Shown here: in pieces, positions 8,772 through 17,145 of the stretch
Layout of the letters: each line of letters opens with the position of its first letter
How positions within the stretch are numbered: position 1 is the first letter of the stretch
From: Hyphomicrobiales bacterium
Lineage (GTDB): Bacteria > Pseudomonadota > Alphaproteobacteria > Rhizobiales > Phreatobacteraceae
Reading direction: 5' to 3'
Length of the DNA stretch: 64,000 nucleotides
Assembly: GCA_017304475.1 (NCBI GenBank)
Contig: JAFKKV010000033.1
Location: forward strand, 1 to 64,000
Translations under genes and position numbers: made by a program
Notes under the pieces: generated by a model
Told to the model about the DNA's origin: nothing
Database searches by the model: none
Seen by the model: only the letters and a program-made list of their open reading frames with translations

Positions 8772-9995
8772 ATGAGCCATCCAGCAACCGGCGACATGGC
8801 AGGCAGGCCGGCTCCGGTCATCGATGTCGATCCCTATGCCGATGACGTGCTGAACGAGCCCTATGCGATGCATGCCGCCGTGCGCGGAGCCGGCGCGGTG
8901 GCCTATCTCAGCCGCTACGGCGTCTATGTCATGGGCCGGCATCGCGATATCCAGCCGGCGCTGAAGGACTGGGAGACCTTCTCCTCCACCGGCGGCTCGG
9001 GTCTCGCCGATATCAGGAAACCGGATGCCTGGCGGCCGGGCAGCCCGATCGTCGAGGTCGACCCGCCTGACCATACCAAGGTGCGGACCGCGCTGCAGCG
9101 CATCCTGTCGCCGGCCGTCATCCGCCAGTGGCGCGAGGAGTTCGAGCGCGAGGCCGATCGCCTGGTCCTCGAACTGGTCGAGCGCGGCGAATTCTGCGGC
9201 GTCGACGACCTCGCCGAGACCTATGTCGCCAAGACCTTTCCCGATGCGCTCGGGCTTGCCTGGTCGCCGGAGCGGCGCGCCAACCTGTTCCTGCTGGGCG
9301 AGCTCAATTTCGACGGGCAGGGGCCCCGCAATGCCCGCTACGAGGCGACCCAGCGCCGGGCCGACGCGATCGCCGACTGGTACAATAACAGCATGAAACG
9401 CGAGAGCCTGGTGCCGGGCGGTTTCGGCGAGAAGATCTTCCTGGCCTCCGATGCCGGCGACATCGCACCCGACATCGCGCCCTTGCTGGTGCGTTCCTTC
9501 CTGCGTGGCGGGCTCGACACGACCACCAGCAGCATTTCGGCGGCGCTTTGGTACCTGGCCAAGGATCCGGCCCAATGGGCGCTGCTGCGGGAGGATCCGG
9601 CCCGCGCCCGCCAGGCGCTGGAAGAGGCCATGCGGCTGGAAACGCCGATCCAGAACGTCTGCCGGCAGACCATGCGGCCGGTCGTCGTCGACGGAACGCT
9701 GATCGAGAACGACAGCAAGGTGCTGATGATCCTGGCCTCCGCCAATCGCGACCCCGACTATTGGGAGCGTCCCGACGACTATGACCTGACGCGCTCGACG
9801 CTCGGCCATCTCGCGCTCGGCAACGGCATCCACATGTGCATCGGCCAGATGATCGCCCGGCTCGAGGGCGAGGCGGTGCTGAAGGCCATGGCCAGCAGGG
9901 TGGGCAAACTGACGCTTGCCGGCGAGCCGACTCGCGGCCTCAACAACAACCTGCGCAGCCTCAAGACGCTGCCGCTCAGCGCCAAGGCGGCGTAA
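8772..9995 (+). CDS. cytochrome P450, CYP199A-like
   Basis: A 407-residue soluble bacterial P450. The I-helix has GGLDTT at residues 246-251, the K-helix E-x-x-R is Glu285/Arg288, and the heme thiolate is Cys356 in LGNGIHMCIG. The C-terminal part (ARLEGEAVLKAM, then LNNNLRSLKTLP) resembles CYP199A enzymes, which oxidise para-substituted benzoates and cinnamates; that substrate class is inferred. The Phe normally seven residues before the cysteine is Leu349, an uncommon change close to the heme. Its ferredoxin and reductase genes follow directly, giving a complete class I electron chain. Confidence 0.93.
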   Translation: MSHPATGDMAGRPAPVIDVDPYADDVLNEPYAMHAAVRGAGAVAYLSRYGVYVMGRHRDIQPALKDWETFSSTGGSGLADIRKPDAWRPGSPIVEVDPPDHTKVRTALQRILSPAVIRQWREEFEREADRLVLELVERGEFCGVDDLAETYVAKTFPDALGLAWSPERRANLFLLGELNFDGQGPRNARYEATQRRADAIADWYNNSMKRESLVPGGFGEKIFLASDAGDIAPDIAPLLVRSFLRGGLDTTTSSISAALWYLAKDPAQWALLREDPARARQALEEAMRLETPIQNVCRQTMRPVVVDGTLIENDSKVLMILASANRDPDYWERPDDYDLTRSTLGHLALGNGIHMCIGQMIARLEGEAVLKAMASRVGKLTLAGEPTRGLNNNLRSLKTLPLSAKAA

Positions 9996-10019
9996 GGCCG
10001 CCAAGCTCCAGAGATCCCA

Positions 10020-10343
10020 ATGCCCGACATCACCTTCGTCCAGCCCGACGGCAAGCGCGTCAAGCTCGCGGTCAAGACCGGCGACAGCGCCATGCTCGCC
10101 GGCCTGCGCAACCAGGTGCGCGGCATGGTCGCCGAGTGCGGCGGCTCCATGGCCTGCGCCACCTGCCATGTCTATGTCGACCCGGCCTGGCTCGACCGGC
10201 TCGATCCGGTGTCGCCGACCGAGGACGAAATGCTCGGCGTCACCGCCGCGCCGCGCCGGTCGAACAGCCGGCTTGCCTGCCAGATCGCAATGTCCGACAA
10301 GCTCGACGGCATCGTACTGGAGGTGGCCGAGGTCCAGGTCTGA
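10020..10343 (+). CDS. [2Fe-2S] ferredoxin of the P450 system
   Basis: A 107-residue adrenodoxin/putidaredoxin-type ferredoxin. The cluster ligands are Cys40, Cys46, Cys49 and Cys87 (C-x5-C-x2-C-x37-C). It carries electrons from the reductase encoded next to the P450. The gene begins 24 bases after the P450 stop, in the same operon. The family usually pairs tightly with its own P450, which the gene order supports. Confidence 0.94.
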   Translation: MPDITFVQPDGKRVKLAVKTGDSAMLAGLRNQVRGMVAECGGSMACATCHVYVDPAWLDRLDPVSPTEDEMLGVTAAPRRSNSRLACQIAMSDKLDGIVLEVAEVQV

Positions 10344-10439
10344 CCGGTCGCGGAGCAGCCTTGCGGGCACTGCCATGGCGCCGGCGGCCGCGCCGGCCCA
10401 TGTCATGCCCGCGCATCATTCTGTGAGGAAAGACCGCCA

Positions 10440-11690
10440 ATGGGTTCGGGCATCGTTATCGTCGGCGGCGGCCAGGCCGGCCTGCAAACCGCGATCTCGC
10501 TTCGCGACGAAGGCTATGAGGGTAAGGTCACGCTGATCGGCGCCGAAAAAAGCGTGCCCTATCAACGGCCGCCCCTGTCGAAGGCCTTCCTGCTCGGCGC
10601 CGTTGACGAAACCGGCCTGCATCTCCGGCCGCAGGCCTTCCTGGACAAGCTCCGCATCGATTTCGTTCAGGGCGCCGACGTGGTCGCCATCGACCGCGAA
10701 GGCCGCGCCGTGGTGCTCGCCGGCGGCGCGCGCCACGCTTACGAGCACCTGGTCATCGCCACGGGCGCCCGCAACCGGCTCCTGCGGGTCGAGGGTGCGG
10801 AGCGCGGCGAAGTCGCCTATCTCCGCTCGATCGACGATGCCCGGGCGCTGCAGCAGAAGCTTGCCGCCGCCGTCGACATCGTGGTGATCGGCGCAGGTTT
10901 CATCGGGCTCGAATTCGCCGCCGTCGCCGCCAAGCTCGGCCGGCGCGTTCATGTCGTCGAAGCCGGCCCGCGGCTCATGGCGCGTACCGTCAGCCGCGAA
11001 TGCGCCGCCTATTTCCAGAGCCGGCACGAAGGCTGGGGCACCGATTTTTCCTTTGATGCCGCGGTCGCCGCCATCGAACACGACGATAAAGGCGTCACCG
11101 GCGTCAGGCTCGGCGACGGCCGGCTCCTGAAGGCCGATCTGGTGGTCGCTGGCATCGGCGTCGTGCCCAATGCCGAGCTTGCGGCCGAGGCCGGCCTTGC
11201 CGTCGACAACGGCATCCTGGTCGACGCCCATCTCGTCACCAGCGACCCCGCCATTTCCGCGATCGGCGACTGTGCCGTCCATCCCAACAGCTTTTCCGGC
11301 GGCCTTGTCCGGCTGGAATCGGTGCAGAACGCCGCCGATCAGGCCCGCACCGTCGCCGCGCGTCTCGCCGGCCGGCCGGATGCCTATCAGGCCGTGCCCT
11401 GGTTCTGGTCCGACCAGGGCGACAGCAAGCTGCAAATGGCCGGCCTCACCGCCGGCCATGACCAGGCGGTGCTGCAGGGCGCGCCGGCCGATGGCCGCTT
11501 CTCCATCTTCTGCTTCAAGGATGGCCGCTTCCTCGGCGTCGAATCGGTCAACAAGCCCGCCGACAACATGCTGGCGCGCCGCGTTCTCGCTGCCTCGCGC
11601 GACCTGACTTTGGCCGATTTCGAGGCCTGCGGCTTCGACCTGAAGACACTCGCCGGCGCTCCCGGACGCGAGGGCCGCGCGCGCGGGTGA
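10440..11690 (+). CDS. FAD-dependent ferredoxin reductase of the P450 system
   Basis: A 416-residue putidaredoxin-reductase-type flavoprotein. The FAD-binding motif is VIVGGGQAG at residues 6-14, the NAD(P)H-binding motif is VIGAGFIGLEFA near residue 150, and the second FAD motif is AIGDCAVHP near residue 278, followed by the reductase C-terminal domain (WFWSDQGDSKLQMAGL). It takes electrons from NADH to the ferredoxin. Third gene of the P450 operon, 96 bases after the ferredoxin; a composite repeat that can form strong hairpins follows it. Confidence 0.93.
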   Translation: MGSGIVIVGGGQAGLQTAISLRDEGYEGKVTLIGAEKSVPYQRPPLSKAFLLGAVDETGLHLRPQAFLDKLRIDFVQGADVVAIDREGRAVVLAGGARHAYEHLVIATGARNRLLRVEGAERGEVAYLRSIDDARALQQKLAAAVDIVVIGAGFIGLEFAAVAAKLGRRVHVVEAGPRLMARTVSRECAAYFQSRHEGWGTDFSFDAAVAAIEHDDKGVTGVRLGDGRLLKADLVVAGIGVVPNAELAAEAGLAVDNGILVDAHLVTSDPAISAIGDCAVHPNSFSGGLVRLESVQNAADQARTVAARLAGRPDAYQAVPWFWSDQGDSKLQMAGLTAGHDQAVLQGAPADGRFSIFCFKDGRFLGVESVNKPADNMLARRVLAASRDLTLADFEACGFDLKTLAGAPGREGRARG

Positions 11691-11725
11691 GGGGGGCTCC
11701 CTCAGGAAAAAAGGCCGTGAAATCA

Positions 11726-11885
11726 ACCCTCTCCCAGAGGGAGAGGGTGCCGGCGTAGCCGGCGGGTGAGGGGACGTCCATATCCGGATGGGGCGGCATG
11801 CGGCGCGAGCGTCGGCGGTAGTCTCAAGAGGTTACGCCCCTCACCCGGCGCCTGACGGCGCCACCCTCTCCCTCTGGGAGAGGGT
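11726..11885. repeat. composite inverted-arm repeat, family 1, subtype A (copy 1)
   Basis: Arm 1 (11726-11772) starts CCCTCTCCC-agag-GGAGAGGG, contains a GCCGG-cgtag-CCGGC hairpin and ends CGGGTGAGGGG. Arm 2 (11837-11885) is the same unit inverted. The roughly 64-base spacer and both arms are about 85% alike to the element at 45206-45365. It fills much of the 467-base gap between the reductase and IclR genes and could terminate transcription from the P450 operon. The rest of that gap holds the IclR promoter region. Confidence 0.75.
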
Positions 11886-12030
11886 TGGTTCGCGAGCGCC
11901 TGGCGACCAATATTCCCTCATCGCGCGACGGTTGCATTTCCGCTCCGCCGGCAACTGATCTGTCCTTGCGTCCTGCTTCGTATCGTCGAACACTGCCGTG
12001 CCGTCCGCGGCCAACCAAATTCGGCTAAAT

Positions 12031-12049
12031 AGTATCGATAATCGATACG
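12031..12049. promoter_or_regulatory. candidate IclR operator, site 4 (autoregulatory)
   Basis: AGTATC-GATAATC-GATACG is almost a perfect palindrome (GTATCGAT-A-ATCGATAC) and has the same half-sites and seven-base spacing as the sites before the P450 operon and the acylase/importer genes. It lies 108 bases upstream of the IclR start, in an AT-rich patch, as expected for autoregulation. Confidence 0.55.
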
Positions 12050-12157
12050 GTCGTGTTGATTTGGCCCGACGGCTGCGACATAATTGCCCGACAAATCGGC
12101 TTCATGCGTTCATCGTCCCGATGGCCGCGCCGGCCGCAACAGCAATCTGGGCAAAAG

Positions 12158-12946
12158 ATGAGCAAGAACGGGCGCCTTTCACCGGTCGACGAGCGGTTGT
12201 TTCTCCAGTCGGTCGCCCGTGCCCTGGACGTCCTCGAAGCCTATGCCAAGAGCCCCAAGCCGAAATCGCTCGGCGAGATCGCGGCGAGCGCCGGCGTCAA
12301 CAAGAGCGCCGCCCAGCGCATCGGCCAGACGCTGCTGAGCCGCGGTTATCTCGAGCGCGCCGACGATGGCGGCCTGACGCTCGGCCGGCTGTTTCTCGAC
12401 CGCTCCTTCGACTATCTGCGCTCCAACCCGCTGATCGAGCGGGCGACCCCGGTGCTGATGGACCTGCGCAAGATGGCCGGCGAAAGGGTCGATCTCAGCC
12501 TGTTCGACAGCAAGTTCGACGACCTCTCGGTGGTCTATGCCATCCGCCTGCAGAGCAAGCGCGAGACCTTCTATGCGACGCTGGCCGGCCGCCGCATCCC
12601 CACCTTCACCTCGTCGGGCGGGCGCGCCTGCCTGGCGCTGCTCCCGGACGAGCAGGTGCAGGACATCCTCGACCGTTCGGAACGGCGGCCGATGACCCAG
12701 AAGACCATCACCGATATCGGCAAGGTCTGGGACAAGATCCGTGAAATCCGGCTCGAAGGTTATTCCTACGCGGTCGAGGAGGCTCTCATCGGCGAGATCG
12801 TGCTGGCGGCGGCGATCCGCAACAATGCCGGCCATCCCGTCGGCGCGGTGCATATCGCGGGTTCACTGAGCGAATGGTCGGTGGAGGATTTCCGCAAGCG
12901 CTTCGCGCCGCTTGCCATCGAGGCGGCTCGCGCGCTCAGTACCTGA
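12158..12946 (+). CDS. IclR family transcriptional regulator
   Basis: A 262-residue IclR-type regulator: winged helix-turn-helix at about residues 15-70 (SLGEIAASAGVNKSAAQRIGQTLLSRGYL) and a ligand-binding domain with the usual TSSGGRACLA stretch and a C-terminal AAAIRNNAGHPVGAVHIAG. The start is the ATG at the conserved N terminus; upstream in-frame ATGs at 12053 and 12104 have no ribosome site. It stands between the P450 operon and the acylase/importer cluster, and matching 19-bp palindromes occur before all of them, so it is the likely regulator of the whole 8.7-24.4 kb region. Activator or repressor cannot be told. Confidence 0.9.
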   Translation: MSKNGRLSPVDERLFLQSVARALDVLEAYAKSPKPKSLGEIAASAGVNKSAAQRIGQTLLSRGYLERADDGGLTLGRLFLDRSFDYLRSNPLIERATPVLMDLRKMAGERVDLSLFDSKFDDLSVVYAIRLQSKRETFYATLAGRRIPTFTSSGGRACLALLPDEQVQDILDRSERRPMTQKTITDIGKVWDKIREIRLEGYSYAVEEALIGEIVLAAAIRNNAGHPVGAVHIAGSLSEWSVEDFRKRFAPLAIEAARALST

Positions 12947-12995
12947 GATTGGTGGGCTGGCGCATCAAGCTCCCAACGACGGCGACGGCAGTGCT

Positions 12996-13192
12996 GGACG
13001 TCACCCCCGGCGCCCGAGCGTAGCGAGGGCGGGAAGGGGGTCCAGGAGTCGATAGGCCGCGCTCTCCGCACCAACGTTCAGGTGGTTTCGCGGCGTCGAC
13101 GGACAAGCCCTGCAACCCCTGGATTCCCTTCCCCTCGTCCCGGCAGAAGCAAGGGCTTCTGCCGGGCTCGGCCGGGAATGACGTAGAGATTT
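12996..13192. repeat. composite inverted-arm repeat, family 2 (copy 1)
   Basis: The left arm reads GGACGTCACCCCCGG then a GAGCGTAGCGAGGGC core and GGGGGTCCAGG; the right arm is its diverged inverse, ending GGGAATGACGTAGAGA. Inside the right arm is a perfect 12-bp hairpin, CCCGGCAGAAGC-aagg-GCTTCTGCCGGG (13139-13166), and a T run follows at 13190. It occupies the 358-base gap between the convergent IclR and ene-reductase genes and may end both transcripts. The related copy is at 42535-42696. Confidence 0.65.
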
Positions 13193-13304
13193 TTTGGCTT
13201 CGTCGAGCTCAGACCGACGCGATGCCTTCAGCGCGGGCGCGGCGACGTGCCCCTGGAATCGTGCGACGGCCGGACGGTTCCGATCCGGCTCCCGCCCGAA
13301 CCGC

Positions 13305-14417
13305 TTACTCCGCCGCCGCCTTCAGCGACAGCATGGCCCAGCCCGGCCAGACGCCCGAGGCGGCGCGCTGGTATTGCGGGGCGATGTCGAGTTTGGCACC
13401 CAGCACATGGGCGGCGTCCCAGGGCCAGCGCGGATTGGCGAGCGCTGCCCGCGCGATGGCGATCAGGTCCGCCTTGCCGGAGGCGACGATATCCTCGGCC
13501 TGTTCCGGCGTGACGATCAGGCCGACCGCGCGCACGGGAATGCCGGCCTCGCGCTTGACCTGTTCGGCGAAGGCGACCTGGTAGCCGGGGCCGACCACCA
13601 CCTTCTGGCTCGGATCGAGCGCGCCGCTCGACACGTCGACATAGTGGCAGCCGCGCTCCTTCAGCGCCCGGGCGAAGGCCGAGGCCTCGTCCGGCGTGAT
13701 GCCGCCGTCGATCCAGTCCGAGCCGGTGAGCCGGACGCCGAGCGTCACGCCGGGGGCTGCGTCCCGCACCGCCTCGAAGACCTCGAGCGGAAAGCGCAGC
13801 CGGTTCTCCAGCGTGCCGCCATAGGCGTCGGTGCGCCGGTTGCTGATCGGCGACAGGAATTGATGCAGCAGATAGCCGTGGGCGGCATGCAGCTCGATCA
13901 GGTCGAAGCCGGCCTTGACCGCGCGCCTCGCCGCATTGGCGAAGGCCGCCCGGATACGCGTGAGGTCGGCGGGCTCGGCGGCGCGCGGCACCGGGCCATT
14001 GCCGAAGGCGATGGCCGAAGGTGCCAGCGTCGGCCAGCCGCCATCCTCGGGCAGGATCGGCTGGCCGCCGAGCCAGTGGATGGCGGTCGAGCTCTTGCGG
14101 CCGCCATGGAACAGCTGAATGCCGAATTTGGCCGGCGCATAGGCGCGGATCGAGGCGAGCACGCGCGCGAGCTGGGCTTCGTTGTCGTCGGAATAGAGGC
14201 CGATATCACCCGCCGTCGGCCGCCCGTCGGCCTCGACCGCGGTCGCCTCGATCATGACGAGCCCGGCGCCGGAGGTGGCGAGCGTGCCCCAATGGATCAG
14301 GTGCCAGTCGGTCGGATTGCCGTCGACGGCGCTATATTGCGCCATCGGCGCAATGGCGATGCGGTTCGCATAGCTATGCGGTCCAAGCGTGATCGGGGTG
14401 AACAGCTTGCTGGTCAT
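13305..14417 (-). CDS. NADH:flavin oxidoreductase / Old Yellow Enzyme (YqjM-like)
   Basis: A 370-residue FMN-dependent (beta/alpha)8 enzyme that reduces activated C=C bonds. The FMN/substrate motifs of the thermophilic-like class are present: HGGR at 104-107, His177 and His180 in ELHAAHGYLLHQ, and Tyr28 in PMAQYS. The position of the redox-tuning cysteine of YqjM (Cys26) is Ala26. It follows the acylase gene by 76 bases on the same strand, with a stem-loop in the gap, so the two form an operon under the divergent promoter near 16.95 kb. Probable role: ene-reduction of an intermediate freed by the acylase (inference). Confidence 0.9.
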   Translation of the reverse strand: MTSKLFTPITLGPHSYANRIAIAPMAQYSAVDGNPTDWHLIHWGTLATSGAGLVMIEATAVEADGRPTAGDIGLYSDDNEAQLARVLASIRAYAPAKFGIQLFHGGRKSSTAIHWLGGQPILPEDGGWPTLAPSAIAFGNGPVPRAAEPADLTRIRAAFANAARRAVKAGFDLIELHAAHGYLLHQFLSPISNRRTDAYGGTLENRLRFPLEVFEAVRDAAPGVTLGVRLTGSDWIDGGITPDEASAFARALKERGCHYVDVSSGALDPSQKVVVGPGYQVAFAEQVKREAGIPVRAVGLIVTPEQAEDIVASGKADLIAIARAALANPRWPWDAAHVLGAKLDIAPQYQRAASGVWPGWAMLSLKAAAE

Positions 14418-14445
14418 CCGTTTGTCCAGGGCATGAGAAAGGGAA

Positions 14446-14468
14446 GGGCGGCCGGGTCACGGCCGCCC
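14446..14468 (-). other. intercistronic stem-loop
   Basis: GGGCGGCCG-GGTCA-CGGCCGCCC is a perfect nine-base-pair stem between the acylase stop and the ene-reductase start. Such structures often stabilise or attenuate the upstream message; there is no T run. Confidence 0.45.
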
Positions 14469-14493
14469 CGGGGAGAGATGTCTGGAAGAGCGA

Positions 14494-16905
14494 TCAGCCG
14501 GCCGCGGCCGCTTGCCGACCGGCGGCCGCCGGCTTCAGCGTGATCCTCTGGATCGTCGCGGCATCGACCGCAGCGCGCGAATAGACGAAGGGCACGAATT
14601 CGCCCTTGGCCCATTTCACCGAGAGGTCGCGGTAATGCGGCGAGCGGCTGTCGCCCGACTGGCCCGGCGCATTGATGCAGAAGCTCGCATCCCAATTGCC
14701 GACATCCAGCACGAAACGCACCGAGGCGCCTGTCGTCACGCGGAAATCCTGCGGCCGGTAGGCGGCATGCATGACGGTGGAACCGCTGCCGCCCTTGGCC
14801 AGCGGACCGACATCGAGGCTTTTCGCTGTCTCCGAGCCGGCGATCGCGCTCAGGGGATGCTCGAAATAGCCGTGATGCAGCTGGCCCCACTGCCAGGCGC
14901 GCGGATCCGGCCCGAGCCGGGCCAGACCGTCGCGATAGGCGGCGGCGAGCGTCTCGGCGATCATCCGGTCGCGGCCGGCGGCCGGATCGGCGCCGAATTG
15001 CGCGGCCGGGCGTTCGAGTGCCTGCAGCATGCCCTCGACATCGCCTGGCGCCATCAGGGCGCGCAGCCGCTTGTCGGGCACGAACATGGTGAGCAGAGCC
15101 GGTTTCAGGTGCTTGGCGAACCAAAGCTCCGAGAGCGCGCCGGCGGCCGAATCCGCATGCAGCGCATTGTCCCAGGCAAGCAGCATGGTCCGGGCGGCAG
15201 CGAAATCGGCATCGGCACCGGGCGTGATCGCCTGCAGCAGTTTCTGCAGGCGGCGGGCCGGCACGGACATGACGTCGGCCTGCAGCGCCAGCGAGGCGGC
15301 GATCGAGTGCTTGGCTGTTTTGTCGGCCTTGCCCAGCACCTCTTCAAGGCGCACGGCGCGGCTGTTCTCCAGCCACTCGAAACCGACCTGGACCTTCGCG
15401 TGGTCCCAATCGGCGGGCATATTGGCTTCATTGGCTGTGGCGACGAAGCCCGCGGCCGGATTGACCGCCTGCGGCATGTCGTCGAGATCGACGAAGCCGT
15501 CCCATTCGAACCGGCCATCGCCGGGCACCGGCAGGAGGCCGTCCCAGTTGCGCCTGACCGGCGTCATGCCGAAGGGCAGCCAGGCAATGGCGCCCTCGGT
15601 ATCGGCATAGAGATGGTTGAGCGAGGGCGTGGCGAAACGGCGGATCGCCGAGCGGAACTCGCCGAGATTTTTCGCGCGCATCGACGACAGGCCGCCGAGA
15701 TAGGCGGCGGCACCCGGCTCGAACCAGACCGAGCGGATGGCGAAGGCCCTGCGCTTGCCCGCATCGGCGAAGAGCACCGGCCCGTGGCGGGTGAAGCGGA
15801 GTTCACGCACCTGGTCGGCCGCTCCTTTGACCTGGAAACGTTCCTCGACGATCTCCATGTCGACCCATTCGCCCTTGTAGCGGTAGCGGTTCGGGTTTCC
15901 AGGCTCGGTCTCGTAGACATAGATGTCTTCCTGGTCCGAACCGAAGATCGTCTGGGTGAAGGCGATCGTGCCGTTATGGCCCATGGAAATGCCCGGCACC
16001 GCCGGCTCGCCGGCACCGATCGCATCGAGACCGGGTGCGGTCAGGTGGACGAGATAGCGCAGCGACGGCACGGCATGGGTGCGGTGCGGGTCGCCGGCCA
16101 TGACCGGCCGGCCGGTCTCGGTGCGCTCGGGCGCCACCACCCAATTGTTCGAGCCGGTCCAGGTGTGTTCGCTGACCACTTCGGCGAGGTCGTTCAGCTT
16201 CACCCAATGGTCGGCTTCGTCGAGCTTGGCGGCCAGCCGCTCGGGCGAAAAGGTCACGCCAGCGGTAGCGAGCTTGAACAGGTCCAGCACCTCGACCGGC
16301 ACGTCGGCCAGGTCGATCTCGCCGGCATTGCCCGGCACCACCGGCGGTTCCAGATTCTTGCGCAGGAGGTCGGTGGCGTCGCCATAGGCCGAGACGATGC
16401 TGGCGCGCAGCACTTCCGAAAGCGCGTTGCGGGTGAGCGCGTGACTGCGGATGCGCACCACGTCCTCGGCCTGCCACTTGGCCGGCTTGCTGTTGGCGAG
16501 CGCGAATTCCGGCGGCAGGCGCGCCGGCTCGCGCTCGGTCAGGTCGATATAGGCGTTGATGCCGCGAACGAAGGCCTGGAAGATGTCTTCGGCATCCGGT
16601 GCATAGCTGACCCATTCCCGGGCCATGTCGCCGCGGAACAGGAAGGCGCGTGCGGCCTGGTCCTGGGCGAGATAGCCCGGCCCGAAATCGCGGGCGAGCA
16701 GGCCGAGCCCGCGCTTGCGCCAGAGATCGATCTGCCAGAGCCGGTCGCGGGCCGCGTTGAAGCCCTGCAGAAAGAACAGGTCCGCCTGGTTTTCGGCGCG
16801 CAGATGCGGGATGCCCCAGCGATCGACCAGGATCTCGGCCTGGCCGGACAGGCCGTCGATCGCGATGATCTCGTCATCGGTGACGTTATGGGTCGGCTTG
16901 GACAT
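14494..16905 (-). CDS. penicillin-acylase family Ntn amidohydrolase
   Basis: An 803-residue member of the penicillin G/cephalosporin acylase family, autocatalytically cleaved N-terminal-nucleophile hydrolases that split amides. The predicted beta-chain start is Ser252 in TGSNNWVV, the family nucleophile context. Beta-chain features follow: GDPH, GISMGHNGTIAFT and a C-terminal STVMHAAYRP. No signal peptide is visible, unlike many periplasmic acylases, so it may be cytoplasmic and act on an imported amide. It leads the operon with the ene-reductase and is divergent from the importer operon, sharing a promoter region with two IclR-type sites. Its true substrate is unknown; quorum-signal acylase activity is possible for the family but not indicated. 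Confidence 0.9.
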   Translation of the reverse strand: MSKPTHNVTDDEIIAIDGLSGQAEILVDRWGIPHLRAENQADLFFLQGFNAARDRLWQIDLWRKRGLGLLARDFGPGYLAQDQAARAFLFRGDMAREWVSYAPDAEDIFQAFVRGINAYIDLTEREPARLPPEFALANSKPAKWQAEDVVRIRSHALTRNALSEVLRASIVSAYGDATDLLRKNLEPPVVPGNAGEIDLADVPVEVLDLFKLATAGVTFSPERLAAKLDEADHWVKLNDLAEVVSEHTWTGSNNWVVAPERTETGRPVMAGDPHRTHAVPSLRYLVHLTAPGLDAIGAGEPAVPGISMGHNGTIAFTQTIFGSDQEDIYVYETEPGNPNRYRYKGEWVDMEIVEERFQVKGAADQVRELRFTRHGPVLFADAGKRRAFAIRSVWFEPGAAAYLGGLSSMRAKNLGEFRSAIRRFATPSLNHLYADTEGAIAWLPFGMTPVRRNWDGLLPVPGDGRFEWDGFVDLDDMPQAVNPAAGFVATANEANMPADWDHAKVQVGFEWLENSRAVRLEEVLGKADKTAKHSIAASLALQADVMSVPARRLQKLLQAITPGADADFAAARTMLLAWDNALHADSAAGALSELWFAKHLKPALLTMFVPDKRLRALMAPGDVEGMLQALERPAAQFGADPAAGRDRMIAETLAAAYRDGLARLGPDPRAWQWGQLHHGYFEHPLSAIAGSETAKSLDVGPLAKGGSGSTVMHAAYRPQDFRVTTGASVRFVLDVGNWDASFCINAPGQSGDSRSPHYRDLSVKWAKGEFVPFVYSRAAVDAATIQRITLKPAAAGRQAAAAG

Positions 16906-16966
16906 GGGGGTTCCCGGGCTTGGATGGCAGGCGCACCGGCCAGCGATCGCGTAGATTGATGGTGAG

Positions 16967-16985
16967 CGTATTGTCTAAAAATACG
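16967..16985. promoter_or_regulatory. candidate IclR operator, site 2 (acylase side)
   Basis: CGTATT-GTCTAAA-AATACG is a perfect inverted repeat with a seven-base spacer, 61 bases upstream of the acylase start. It fits NRTATY-N7-RATAYN. It lies in the 283-base AT-rich divergent region shared with the importer operon. Confidence 0.55.
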
Positions 16986-17145
16986 ATCGACTTGTTAGTG
17001 AATATGATTGTCGCAGATCCGGGTTCCGCGCAAGAGGCCCATCCTGTGCCTGCAATTCATGCTGCGACTGCTAACGATTTGTGCGTTGCAGCAAGAAAAA
17101 GCCATTTGACAGGTATCGGGCTCCGTAGCAGGTTATCAATATAAC

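Noticed and set aside
8709..10406. 565-residue minus-strand frame opposite the P450 and ferredoxin genes
   Set aside because: Antisense shadow; P450 and ferredoxin motifs are complete on the plus strand.
12053..12157. Upstream start for the IclR gene
   Set aside because: It would begin almost on the palindromic operator and adds 35 residues without similarity to IclR proteins.
14494..16905. Calling the acylase an N-acyl-homoserine-lactone (quorum-quenching) acylase
   Set aside because: Those enzymes are normally exported and the operon context is catabolic; sequence alone does not support it.
14512..16959. 815-residue open frame on the plus strand, antisense to the acylase gene
   Set aside because: Low-complexity, Arg/Gly/His-rich translation without domain pattern; the minus-strand acylase has clear motifs. 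High GC keeps antisense frames open.
17106..17138. TTGACA with a -10 box as the importer promoter
   Set aside because: The best -10 candidates lie 21 or more bases away, outside normal spacing, so no promoter was called.
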